From Desulfosarcinaceae bacterium (GTDB lineage Bacteria > Desulfobacterota > Desulfobacteria > Desulfobacterales > Desulfosarcinaceae): DNA of 63,321 nt. Under the pieces are notes generated by a model, which searched no databases, was not told the DNA's origin, and saw only the letters and a program-made list of their open reading frames with translations. A program made the translations under genes and the position numbers. Positions 27,153 through 35,699 of this stretch are shown in pieces; position 1 is the first letter of the stretch, and each line of letters opens with the position of its first letter. Location: assembly GCA_030066015.1 (NCBI GenBank), contig JASJCL010000034.1, forward strand, positions 1-63,321, read 5' to 3'.

Positions 27153-29931
27153 CGATGCCGGCCGGCAACTGCTCGCCGAAAGCGGCGCTCTCCTCACGCG
27201 GATTGAGCGGCAAAATCACCCGCAGGGGTTCGGTGGCTTCATGGGAGGCACCGAGATCCATCAGCGCAGAGGAGAAGGTCGCCAGTTGCGCCGTCCTCAG
27301 ATCGCGAACCTGATCGCCCGTGCGGCGGGCCATTTGGATGACAGCGGCCGCGACCGGTCTCGGATTACGCCATTTTTTCTCCAGCAAGCGTTCGATCCAC
27401 TCGACCGCCACTCCCGCCGGGACCACCCGGTCGATGGAGCCGTAGAGCAGCTGGCGAGCTCCCAAGCGTGCGAGTGCCCAGAAATGCTGCGCCTTTGCGC
27501 GTTTGGGGTGTAGCTCGTTGAGAAGTTGCGCTCCCCAGCGGACCTTGTCATCCGCGTGGAGGGCCTCCAGATTGGCGATGGCCATCCACATCTCGAGGCG
27601 TTCCTGGGCGCTGATGCGGCCACCGCCGTGGCTGCCCGTGCGTTTCGATTCCAATAGGATGGGGCTCAGATCCTGGCTGAACTGCCGCTGCTGACCCGGT
27701 GACAAGCCGGCTGCCACCCGCCGCCACATGATCCACCATTCGGTCCGCACCTGTGCCTGTCCGTGATGCTGGGGACCCTTCTTGTAGATCTTCCAAAGGT
27801 TCTTGATACGGTGGGGGTCGAATCCCTCCCCCAGGCCGGGCCGCAAGCAGTAGCCCAACAGGTTGAGCCAGCGGATCTCATGCTGGGCGCTGGTCGCCCG
27901 TCGGCCAGTCTGCTCAAGGAGGGTGTCTGCCAGGGGGCGCAGCAAACTCAATGGCCAGTCATCACGGGACCGGTCGACCAGAGCGGCGATGCGACCGGCA
28001 ACCTTGTTGAGGCTATCCTTGGAACTGCCTGGCGTGAATGCGGAAGCAAGGGCTTTCTGTGCCGCCTCAACCAAGGCGGTATCGAGGATCTCCTGCTGAG
28101 GCGTCTCAAGGAGGGGGACCTCGCCGCGCAGTTCAAAGGTGAGCCGCCAGCGGTGCTGACTGATCAGGGAGCGGCACCATAGATCCAGGGTCCCCAGTTC
28201 GGTGAACGCACCCTCGATTTGCACCGGTACCTGCTGTTGTTGCCCTTTGCGGCCATATTGGATAACCGTCTGCACCGGCGGCAGAGGGGTCAGGGATTCG
28301 TCGACGGTGATCACTTCCCCGCAACGGTCCCCGGCGCGATAGCTGGAACTGAACAAGTCCACCCGCACGGGCTGATTGGCCAGCACCTCCAGCCGCAGAT
28401 TCGTCAGAGAGATGGCCGACCCCTCCTCGAGTCCCCGCTCCACCAGGCAGACCGCTTCCCGGCGGACCGGATCGTCTCCGGCAGCCACTCCCAGATAGAA
28501 TGCCCGTGCGCTGCCCGACCCAACCCGTACCCCGATACCGCTTTTTACCAGGCCGTAGTACGCGGCGCCGCGGGCGACGGCCAGGTCCAGATCGGGGTTG
28601 GGCAGGATGCGGGGCGGTGTTGCCGCACCCGCGCCGAACCAATGGCCAACGGCGCGCTGGATCTGGTCCTGCACCAGCCGGGCCTTCAGGGATCCGCCAT
28701 TAAAGAGAATCAGATCCGGTCTGGGCTGATCTTTTCCCAGGTGGCTGTTAACAGCTTTTGTGTGCCGCTCCAGAAAACGGCCAAGATGGCGGGTCACCGC
28801 TGGATCCGGTTCGTAGGGCAGTCCAAAGTCGGCGAGGCCGGCCTCCACCGCCACCGGTCCGTCATCACCGCTGCGGGTCAGGGGATAGAAGGTATGGGTA
28901 ACGGCGGTCTCAACCATACGACGATCCAATTGCATGCTGATCGTGCCGGCGATCAGTCTGCTACCGCCACCCATGAGCGTCAACGTCTTCTGCTCAGTCT
29001 GTCCCCCAAGGAGTTCCTCTTTGGCCTTGCGGCTCTGGTGGGCCAATGTTTTCCACTGGTCGCGGCTCAATTTCCGATTCCCCTTCTCGGCCGCCAAGCG
29101 GGCGAGGTGGAGATCGATATTGTCACCTCCCAGGATGAGGTGGTCTCCCACGGCGATCCGCTCAAACCGGGGACTGCCGTCGGATTCCCGCAGCGAGATG
29201 AGGGTAAAATCGGTGGTGCCGCCGCCGACATCGCAAACCAGGATCAGTTCACCCGGACGAACCGACTGCTGCCAATCGGTTTCGTGCTGCTCCAGCCAGC
29301 AATAAAAAGCCGCCAGGGGCTCTTCCAGGAGGGTCACGGTACCCAATCCCGCTGCCTGAGCAGCTTCCAGGGTCAATTCGCGGGCCACCTCGTCGAAGGA
29401 GGCCGGTACGGTGATCACCACTGTCTGGTGTTCCAGGTGCTGCGCCGGATCCCCTTCATGGGCCACATTCCAAGCTTTGCGGATATGCTTGAGATAGGCC
29501 GTCGTCGCGCGCACCGGCGACACCTTGTGGACCTCCGGAGGGGCTCCCCAGGGCAACACGGGGGCGCGACGGTCCACCGCCCCGTGACAAAGCCAGCTTT
29601 TGGCCGAAGCGACCAGTCGGGACGGAACGCCGGCCCCATGATCACGGGCGAAGGTGCCGGCGAAATTACGATCCTCCCGTTGGCGTTCTTCGATTCGCCA
29701 TGGCGCTGCCATGGCCTCCTCAGTGATGTCGTAGGGGCCTGGGATATACAAGAAGGACGGCAGGGCCGACCGACGGCTGAACTCTCCCGGACCGGTGAGC
29801 TGGGGTACCTGGAAGAGTTGAATGCGCTGGGCATCCGGCTTCTGATCGTGCAGGGTCAGGTCCACGTAGGACACGGCACAATTGGTGGTTCCCAGGTCGA
29901 TCCCGATGACATAGTGAGCGTCTGATGACAC
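27139..29931 (-). CDS. Hsp70/DnaK-like family protein with long C-terminal helical region
   Basis: 930 residues, half as long again as DnaK. The actin-like ATPase half is recognisable: phosphate-1 VIGIDLGTTNCAVSYVD at residue 8, phosphate-2 LVCDVGGGTTDFTLISL near 237-253, and LILFNGGSLKARLV near 405. The substrate-binding region is poorly conserved, and the last 350 residues are a helical domain rich in Trp/Arg (WWIMWRRVAAGL), the type found in Hsp70-like proteins described as carrying DUF3731. It is 12 bases after the DUF2760 gene, and the pair probably works together. Client and role are unknown; a housekeeping DnaK is unlikely because dnaJ and grpE are absent. Confidence 0.82.
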   Translation of the reverse strand: MSSDAHYVIGIDLGTTNCAVSYVDLTLHDQKPDAQRIQLFQVPQLTGPGEFSRRSALPSFLYIPGPYDITEEAMAAPWRIEERQREDRNFAGTFARDHGAGVPSRLVASAKSWLCHGAVDRRAPVLPWGAPPEVHKVSPVRATTAYLKHIRKAWNVAHEGDPAQHLEHQTVVITVPASFDEVARELTLEAAQAAGLGTVTLLEEPLAAFYCWLEQHETDWQQSVRPGELILVCDVGGGTTDFTLISLRESDGSPRFERIAVGDHLILGGDNIDLHLARLAAEKGNRKLSRDQWKTLAHQSRKAKEELLGGQTEQKTLTLMGGGSRLIAGTISMQLDRRMVETAVTHTFYPLTRSGDDGPVAVEAGLADFGLPYEPDPAVTRHLGRFLERHTKAVNSHLGKDQPRPDLILFNGGSLKARLVQDQIQRAVGHWFGAGAATPPRILPNPDLDLAVARGAAYYGLVKSGIGVRVGSGSARAFYLGVAAGDDPVRREAVCLVERGLEEGSAISLTNLRLEVLANQPVRVDLFSSSYRAGDRCGEVITVDESLTPLPPVQTVIQYGRKGQQQQVPVQIEGAFTELGTLDLWCRSLISQHRWRLTFELRGEVPLLETPQQEILDTALVEAAQKALASAFTPGSSKDSLNKVAGRIAALVDRSRDDWPLSLLRPLADTLLEQTGRRATSAQHEIRWLNLLGYCLRPGLGEGFDPHRIKNLWKIYKKGPQHHGQAQVRTEWWIMWRRVAAGLSPGQQRQFSQDLSPILLESKRTGSHGGGRISAQERLEMWMAIANLEALHADDKVRWGAQLLNELHPKRAKAQHFWALARLGARQLLYGSIDRVVPAGVAVEWIERLLEKKWRNPRPVAAAVIQMARRTGDQVRDLRTAQLATFSSALMDLGASHEATEPLRVILPLNPREESAAFGEQLPAGIVMRA

Positions 29932-29943
29932 AGATGAACCCCT

Positions 29944-30633
29944 TTACACGATCTCCACCTCCGCCGGCGCTATCACCAGCGGATCGTCCCTATCCGAAAG
30001 GGCCGGTATCTCAACCCCCGTTGCCCGCCAACCCTTGTGACGCAGAATGCCCGTGAAGGGCGGTTCTCCCACCACATTGCCCACCAATTTGATGGCATTG
30101 GGATCAAAACCGGCGGCGATGGTGACCTCGGTCTCCTCCTCGCCATCCACAATCGCTTCGGGATGCAGCTGCTCCAACAGGGCGAGCTTGCAGTTCTCCT
30201 GAATAGTACGCACCGCCATTCCGATTTGGGCGTCATCGTAGGCGCTCAGATCCTCTTCGAGAAAGTCCACCAGGCGTCCCTTGCGTTGGAGGAGGGCCAG
30301 CATGTGCAGCATCATTCGCTGATCGTGACGCCGCTCTTTCCGCGGATCCACCTTTGTGGACGACTTTTTCTGGGCCGGTTTCCGGGTGGTGGTCGCTCGC
30401 GCCAGTCGCCACCAGCGCACGACCGACGCTTGAATCATGCGGATCTGCAGCAGCCCGAAAAAGAGGAGGAATAGGCAGCCGAAAAGCAGGGTGTTTCGCG
30501 AAACCGTCAGGTTGGTGACCACGCTGGTCGCCAGGTAGTAAGCGGCGGCGACAACGGCGCAGAGAAAAAAGGTCGTACCAAGCAGTCTGAGGGTGATCGC
30601 ACGGATCAGGGGTTGGGGCGATGGCAGGGACAT
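29944..30633 (-). CDS. DUF2760-type membrane protein paired with Hsp70-like gene
   Basis: 229 residues from the ATG at 30633, which has AAGGAG eight bases upstream; the open frame extends 15 codons further but lacks a ribosome site. Two N-terminal membrane helices (TTFFLCAVVAAAYYLAT and LLFGCLFLLFFGLLQIRM) precede a basic linker (ARATTTRKPAQKKSSTK) and a soluble domain with MLALLQRKGRLVDFLEEDLSAYDDAQIG, characteristic of DUF2760, which often neighbours such Hsp70-like genes. The protein probably holds the chaperone-like partner at the membrane. Function is not known. Confidence 0.75.
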   Translation of the reverse strand: MSLPSPQPLIRAITLRLLGTTFFLCAVVAAAYYLATSVVTNLTVSRNTLLFGCLFLLFFGLLQIRMIQASVVRWWRLARATTTRKPAQKKSSTKVDPRKERRHDQRMMLHMLALLQRKGRLVDFLEEDLSAYDDAQIGMAVRTIQENCKLALLEQLHPEAIVDGEEETEVTIAAGFDPNAIKLVGNVVGEPPFTGILRHKGWRATGVEIPALSDRDDPLVIAPAEVEIV

Positions 30634-30729
30634 GCCGATATCTCCTTCAATCGAGCGAACCGCGTGCGCACAAATCACGCAGCCGGAACCGGTGGCAAAA
30701 GATGGGTGGTCAAGCAGCTGTCGCGCAGA

Positions 30730-30758
30730 GATGTAGTGAGATCACCGGCGGGTGTCAA
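30730..30758 (-). promoter_or_regulatory. Candidate sigma-70 promoter for the DUF2760-Hsp70 operon
   Basis: On the minus strand a perfect TTGACA (30753-30758) is 17 bases from TACATC (30730-30735), a weak -10. Predicted start near 30723, about 90 bases before the DUF2760 start codon. Confidence 0.45.
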
Positions 30759-30860
30759 GCCCTGTTTCTGTTCAACGGAGGCAAGGCCGGGCCGCCGGTC
30801 GGCCGGGGCCTTTGACCTTGTGAGGCCGGGGCAGTTGTGATAGCGTCGGGAGTACTTTCG

Positions 30861-30877
30861 CGCCGGAACCACCGGCG
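30861..30877. repeat. Short perfect inverted repeat in divergent region
   Basis: CGCCGG and CCGGCG flank a 5-base centre, between the leftward DUF2760 operon and the rightward small gene and pgi. It could be an operator or a short hairpin; no T-run follows on the plus strand. Confidence 0.3.
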
Positions 30878-30929
30878 AAATCATTTTGACCCTTGAATCG
30901 CATTGTCAACGCTGCAAACCGCATCTGGT

Positions 30930-31157
30930 ATGACCACGAATCCGAAACGCTGTTTCGATTTTGAGATCGGCTATCTGGAAAAAAGCCCGTGCCGGGACTG
31001 CTACGAGCGGATTCTGCACTTTCCCAGTTGCGCAGACGCCTGCAACATCCTCAAGCAAATTCAAACCGCCCTGGCCCCCGGAATCAGCACCCATCGCAGT
31101 GCCTACAACAATGCCAGTGCGCGGATCCTGTCGCAACAATCCTGGCGCCAACGCTAG
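30930..31157 (+). CDS. Small Cys-rich hypothetical protein
   Basis: 75 residues from ATG 30930 (a TTG at 30903 would add nine). It has the pattern CFDFEIGYLEKSPCRDCYERILHFPSC in residues about 8-35, that is Cys-x13-Cys-x2-Cys-x9-Cys, followed by an amphipathic helix (CNILKQIQTAL). Four spaced cysteines suggest a zinc- or cluster-binding knuckle. The ribosome site is weak, which lowers confidence. It lies 56 bases upstream of pgi on the same strand. I do not recognise the family. Confidence 0.5.
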   Translation: MTTNPKRCFDFEIGYLEKSPCRDCYERILHFPSCADACNILKQIQTALAPGISTHRSAYNNASARILSQQSWRQR

Positions 31158-31213
31158 ACCCAGCCCGCCCCGCAAATCGATCCAACAGAGCGCTGATGAC
31201 GGAAAGGAGTCCC

Positions 31214-32836
31214 ATGACATCCGATCAACTACTCGACCTTCCCGTGAGCCGCGAGCTGCGCCGACATGCAGATCGCATGCAGAGTTCAGAAAAGCACCTG
31301 CGCCATCTGATCGCCGCACCGGATCGTCTAAAGCGATTCAGCCAGAGGGCCGCCGGACTGTTCTTTGATTATTCCCGCCAGCGTCTGGATGCAGACACCC
31401 TGGATCTGCTCATGGAGCTGGCCGCCCAAAGCGGGGTCGAAGCGCGATTCCGTCAGATGCACGCCGGACAGGTGGTCAATGTCACTGAAGGCCGGGCCGC
31501 GATGCACACAATTGCGCGCACCGGCGAACCAGCCCCCGTCATTGTGGATGGCATCGATGCCAATGCCGAACTGCGGCGCGTGAGAGCGGAAATTGCGGCC
31601 TTCGTGCAAAAGGTACATGACGGCGCGACCAGCGGCGGAACTGGAAAGCGATTTCGGCATGTGGTGGTGGTGGGCATCGGCGGTTCATATTTAGGAACCG
31701 AGTTTGTCGCCACCGCCCTGGCGGCCTTTGCCGACAAGGGGGTCCAGCTTCATTTTCTGGCCAATGTCGATATCCACAATTTTGGGGCCATCGCCGGTGA
31801 GATCGACCTGGAAGCCACGCTCTGGATCGTCATCTCCAAGAGCTACACCACCGCCGAGACCCTGGCCAACGAGACCCAGGCACGGTCGCTTATGGAGACG
31901 GCCGGGCTGGACGCCGCCCAGCACTTGATCACCGTCACCGCGAAAGGCAGCCCCGGTGACGATCCCGCGGCTGTAAATCTGCAGAGCTTCCACATGTTCG
32001 ACTTCATCGGTGGGCGTTACAGTGTGACCTCGGCTGTCGGGGGAGTGCCCCTCAGCCTCTATCTGGGCAACACGGCCTTCGAACGCTTTCTCACAGGGGC
32101 GGCGGAGATGGACAGCCATGCCCTCTCGGCACCGACCGACCAGAATCTCCCCCTCATGGCAGCGCTGATCAGCATTTGGAACGCCAGCTTTCTCGGTTAC
32201 GCCCATCAGGGCATCATTCCCTATGCGCAACCGCTGGCCAAATTGGCCCCCCATATCCAGCAGCTCAACATGGAGAGCAACGGCAAGTCCGTCACCATGG
32301 GCGGCACCCCTCTGAAAGGACCGGCAGGCATCATCATTTTCGGCGAACCGGGAACCAACGCCCAGCACTCTTTCTTCCAATTGGCCCATCAGGGGCGCCC
32401 GTTCCCCGTCGACTTCATCGGCGTGCTCCAGCCCCAGTATACCGGCTACAACACGCTTTCCAAAGGGGTCACCAACCACCAGGAGTTGTGGGCCAATATG
32501 ATGGCCCAGGCCAACGCCTTGGCCGTGGGCAAAGAGGCCGCCGCCACCGAGCGGGCGTTCTCCGGCAATCGTCCCTCTTCCACCCTCGTCCTCGAGTCCC
32601 TCGCACCAGAAGATGTCGGCCGCCTGCTCGCCTTCTACGAGGCACGCACCGTCTACGAAGCCTTTATCTGGGGTATCAATCCTTTCGACCAGTTCGGCGT
32701 CGAACTGGGCAAGGTCATGGCCAGTGACATCCGCACCGAAATGGCGGCCCGTAACCAGGATGAGGGCCACCGTTTCGACACCTGCGACCCCATCACCCGC
32801 TTCTATCTGGAAACCCTTTTTCGAGGCCGATTCTAA
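31214..32836 (+). CDS. pgi: Glucose-6-phosphate isomerase
   Basis: Interconverts glucose 6-phosphate and fructose 6-phosphate (glycolysis/gluconeogenesis). 540 residues from ATG 31214, which has AAGGAG six bases upstream; the much longer open frame (from 30989) is not supported. Family motifs: VVVVGIGGSYLGTEF (phosphate site, about 152-166), ISKSYTTAETLAN (sugar-phosphate SIS loop), the GEPGTNAQHSFFQLAHQG signature near 377, and FDQFGVELGKVMASDI near the C-terminus with the catalytic lysine. Confidence 0.96.
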   Translation: MTSDQLLDLPVSRELRRHADRMQSSEKHLRHLIAAPDRLKRFSQRAAGLFFDYSRQRLDADTLDLLMELAAQSGVEARFRQMHAGQVVNVTEGRAAMHTIARTGEPAPVIVDGIDANAELRRVRAEIAAFVQKVHDGATSGGTGKRFRHVVVVGIGGSYLGTEFVATALAAFADKGVQLHFLANVDIHNFGAIAGEIDLEATLWIVISKSYTTAETLANETQARSLMETAGLDAAQHLITVTAKGSPGDDPAAVNLQSFHMFDFIGGRYSVTSAVGGVPLSLYLGNTAFERFLTGAAEMDSHALSAPTDQNLPLMAALISIWNASFLGYAHQGIIPYAQPLAKLAPHIQQLNMESNGKSVTMGGTPLKGPAGIIIFGEPGTNAQHSFFQLAHQGRPFPVDFIGVLQPQYTGYNTLSKGVTNHQELWANMMAQANALAVGKEAAATERAFSGNRPSSTLVLESLAPEDVGRLLAFYEARTVYEAFIWGINPFDQFGVELGKVMASDIRTEMAARNQDEGHRFDTCDPITRFYLETLFRGRF

Positions 32837-32960
32837 ATCGCCGCGCCGCCTGCGACACAGACAGATGGTGCCCCCCACGTTTGCGCCCCGAAGGTCCACG
32901 CAAGGGCCGCCAGGGCGCGTCGGTTACTTGTTGACGGAGGGCATGTGATGGGGAATCTGA

Positions 32961-33989
32961 TCACCTCCGGTGCGACCCAATTCCCTCATCGGGGAAGCGA
33001 TAGGCAACGGCGCCCCAGGTGACACCGGCGCCCAGTCCAATGAAGATCACGGTACTGCCGGCGCCGATAATGCCCATCTCCAAGGCTTCGTCCAGGGCCA
33101 GCGGTATGCTGGCGGCGGTCGTATTGCCGTACCGTTGGATGTTGTGAAACACCTTGCTGTCGGGCAGGTTCAGGGCTTTGGCGAATGCCTGGTTGATGCG
33201 CATGTTGGCCTGGTGCGGGATGAAAAGATCGACCGCCGCCAACCCGATACCACATTTCTCGAGCACCTCTCGTGTGACCAATGGCAAGCGTCGAACGGCC
33301 GTCTTGAAGATGTTGCGTCCGTCCATGTAGGGGTAGTGTCGACCGGCCGCCAGCATGGCCTCATCGATGCGGGGATTTTCCGACGAGGCGGGGGCCTCCG
33401 TCATGAGGCTGCGGGCCAGGCTGCCGTCAGCGTGCAGGGCGGACGCCAGCACACCGGCGTCATCCTTCGACGTTGCCTCGAGACAGACCGCCGCCGCGCC
33501 ATCCCCGAAGATAACGGCCACATCCCGCCCCCGGGAGGTGACATCTAGCCCGGTGCTGTGCACCTCGGCGCCCACCAGCAGAATGCGCTGATAAACGCCG
33601 CTGCGGATCATGGCATCGGCCGTCTCCAGCCCGTAGAGGAAGCCGGTGCACTGTTGGCGAATATCCAGGGCCGGCGTGCTCTCCAGCCCCAGTTTATGCT
33701 GCAGCAGACATCCCGAGCCCGGGAAGAAAAGATCCGGGCTCAAGGTCGCGAAGATGATCAGGTCAATATCCGCAGCCGTCCAACCGGCCCGCTGTAGGGC
33801 GGTTTGGGATGCCGCCAGGGCCAGATCGGAAGCGCCTACGCCCCCTGCCGCCGGTATCCAGTAGCGCTGCTGAATGCCGGTACGTTGCTCGATCCACTCT
33901 TCGCTGGTGTCCATCCATTGGGTCAGTTGTTGGTTGGTGATCAGGCGATCGGGAACAAAGCGTCCGGTAGCGCGAATGATGGTTCTCAT
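32961..33989 (-). CDS. fabH: 3-oxoacyl-ACP synthase III
   Basis: Condenses acetyl-CoA with malonyl-ACP to start fatty acid synthesis. 342 residues from ATG 33989, with AGGAGG eight bases upstream; a GTG three codons earlier is too close to that site. Motifs: TSEEWIEQRTGIQQRYW near the N-terminus, active-site Cys in IRQQCTGFLYGLETAD, His in FIPHQANMRINQAFAK, and Asn in YGNTTAASIPLALDEAL. Located downstream of the Lhr-FliK-FlhB-like unit on the same strand; other fab genes are not adjacent, so it may be a second or specialised KAS III. Confidence 0.92.
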   Translation of the reverse strand: MRTIIRATGRFVPDRLITNQQLTQWMDTSEEWIEQRTGIQQRYWIPAAGGVGASDLALAASQTALQRAGWTAADIDLIIFATLSPDLFFPGSGCLLQHKLGLESTPALDIRQQCTGFLYGLETADAMIRSGVYQRILLVGAEVHSTGLDVTSRGRDVAVIFGDGAAAVCLEATSKDDAGVLASALHADGSLARSLMTEAPASSENPRIDEAMLAAGRHYPYMDGRNIFKTAVRRLPLVTREVLEKCGIGLAAVDLFIPHQANMRINQAFAKALNLPDSKVFHNIQRYGNTTAASIPLALDEALEMGIIGAGSTVIFIGLGAGVTWGAVAYRFPDEGIGSHRR

Positions 33990-34116
33990 TGCCGACACCT
34001 CCTACTTCAGCTTTCGATGGGGTTGCATGCGTGGTGTAGCGACAGCCAGGTCAGCGCTTGGGAACTGCCGATGATGGGGTATAAGCCGACGACCGAAGCT
34101 TTGCAAGCGTACCGCA

Positions 34117-34446
34117 TCAATCGGCAGTGGTCCTGTCGGGTGGCGGGCTTTCCGCATCCAGACGGTAGAGATAGGCCAGAACCTGGGCCACGGCCAGATA
34201 GAGGTTGGGCGGGATTTCTGTGTTGAGCTCGAGCCGGGCCAGGGTCTGGGCAAGATCCGGGTCTTGAACCAGCGGAATCTCATTGGCCTTGGCCAGTGCG
34301 ATGATCCGTTCCGCCAAATAGCCGCTGCCGGCGGCTGTCACACGAGGCGCATCGGCCGTGTCGGTATCATACCGCAGGGCGGTGGCGGTGCGTGGTTGCC
34401 TGCCGCTGGCGGGCGTTTTTTCGGGGCGCTGCGTTGACGCACTCAT
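34117..34446 (-). CDS. FlhB C-terminal-domain-like protein (EscU/YscU/HrcU family)
   Basis: 109 residues with no membrane segment. It resembles the cytoplasmic C-terminal domain of FlhB alone: ATALRYDTD near the N-terminus, VTAAGSGYLAERIIALAKANEIPLVQDPDLAQTLARLELNTEIP in pieces matching the stretch after the NPTH cleavage site, and LYLAVAQVLAYLYRLD. In FlhB this part switches export substrate specificity together with FliK. The NPTH site itself is absent. Its start overlaps the FliK-like stop by 4 bases, so the two are coupled. A stand-alone copy may compete with or complement full FlhB. Confidence 0.85.
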   Translation of the reverse strand: MSASTQRPEKTPASGRQPRTATALRYDTDTADAPRVTAAGSGYLAERIIALAKANEIPLVQDPDLAQTLARLELNTEIPPNLYLAVAQVLAYLYRLDAESPPPDRTTAD

Positions 34447-35699
34447 GCGCGAACATCCAATCTGCCGCCCCCGGTGAGATCACCAGGCCGCGGCGCTGTT
34501 TCCGTCTCGAAAGCGGTTATTTTATCTGGCGCCCGCTTTACCATGATCTCTATCTGGGGATAGAGTGGTGACAGCAGGGTCTCCAGCGGCGGGCCGAAGG
34601 CCATGAGCTCGGCCCGGACAGCATCGGATTGGGTCCAGAATTGGACCTTTAAGCCGCTCCTCTCCTGGCCGCTCCGTTCGCGGAGGTCCACACGCAGCTT
34701 TCCGAAGCGCTGCAGATCAAGCAGCAGGGAGATCGAGGGGCTACGCGGCGCTGCGCCCTTTTGTCCGCGCCGTCGGTGCAGGTATAGGGTTAGCCGCAGA
34801 GGGGTGTCCCGACCCGACACCCACAGGCTGTGGTGCACCATCGCGGGAGCCTCCTCCCTTCGATGCGCTGCCAGTCGCCGCTGGCCGTGTTCGATCTCCT
34901 CCAGCAGGGCCACAACCGCGGACCACAGAGTTCCCGTTGCTTCAGCCGAAAGTGTCTGCTCCGGACCGAGCGATTCCAGGTGGGCCGGTAGATGGAGGAG
35001 CAGGCGTTGCAGTTGCGGTTTCAGGTCGGTTTGCACCAATTGGGCCGCTAATTCAGCTTCCGCGGCCACACCGGTCGACGGCCCGCCCGGTGGTATCGCT
35101 GCCCCCGGCGCCTGCGGGCGGTCGCGCGCTGTCGCGATCGCGGCCACCAGTTTCTGATCGAAAAAGTGCCCGCCGTCGCGCAACCGAGATTTGATCTGGG
35201 CCGCTATCTTTTCCAGGCCAGCATCAGGGTCAAGGGGGCGCAGGTGCTGCACCAGGCGGTCCAAAGCCGCGGCCACTGCTGACGCCTGTTCTCCGCCGGC
35301 GGTCGCAGCGCCTTTCAGGACGGCCGTCAGGTCCCGCAGCTCAGCAACGAGGCGGCCCAGGCCACGCGGATGGAGCCGTCGGCGCATCTCACGTGCGGGG
35401 TGTGCCGTCGATGGGGTCGTTTCGGCGTCTGCGCCGGATGGGCTTATCGTTTTAAGGGTCAAACGAGGCGTGATGGCGGTGACTTCGAGATCCAGGCGCT
35501 GGCCCGGGTGCAGCGGCGAGTCCGATTGGGCGACGGCCCGGTAGCGCCCGCCAAAGAGATCCACCAGGGCGAGCTTTTGGGAGAGCCGGCGCGCCACCTT
35601 GCCGCGAAGTCGATCGCCGATCTGCAGTTCTGCAGGTGCGGCACGTCCGGATGGGACCACCTCCTCGGTCCGCCAGCCGATTAGGCCGAAGATATCCAT
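34443..35699 (-). CDS. FliK-like flagellar hook-length control protein
   Basis: 418 residues. An N-terminal beta-rich region (QIGDRLRGKVARRLSQKLA) precedes a long Ala/Arg-rich variable middle. The C-terminal domain is the FliK type: RLTLYLHRR, SLLLDLQRFGKLRVDL, and GLKVQFWTQSDAVRAELM ending around residue 375. In flagella, FliK measures hook length and signals to FlhB. It overlaps the lhr stop region by 19 bases at its own start and the FlhB-C-like start at its end. No other flagellar gene is present here, so this is an orphan pair. Confidence 0.75.
   Translation of the reverse strand: MDIFGLIGWRTEEVVPSGRAAPAELQIGDRLRGKVARRLSQKLALVDLFGGRYRAVAQSDSPLHPGQRLDLEVTAITPRLTLKTISPSGADAETTPSTAHPAREMRRRLHPRGLGRLVAELRDLTAVLKGAATAGGEQASAVAAALDRLVQHLRPLDPDAGLEKIAAQIKSRLRDGGHFFDQKLVAAIATARDRPQAPGAAIPPGGPSTGVAAEAELAAQLVQTDLKPQLQRLLLHLPAHLESLGPEQTLSAEATGTLWSAVVALLEEIEHGQRRLAAHRREEAPAMVHHSLWVSGRDTPLRLTLYLHRRRGQKGAAPRSPSISLLLDLQRFGKLRVDLRERSGQERSGLKVQFWTQSDAVRAELMAFGPPLETLLSPLYPQIEIMVKRAPDKITAFETETAPRPGDLTGGGRLDVRA

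Noticed and set aside
28219-29925. 568-codon open frame on the plus strand opposite the Hsp70-like gene
   Set aside because: It is antisense to a gene with clear Hsp70 motifs; long antisense frames are common in GC-rich DNA and its translation shows no family pattern.
30989-31213. N-terminal extension of pgi
   Set aside because: The frame is open but the ATG at 31214 has the ribosome site and the usual N-terminus, and the extension overlaps the small Cys-rich gene in another frame.
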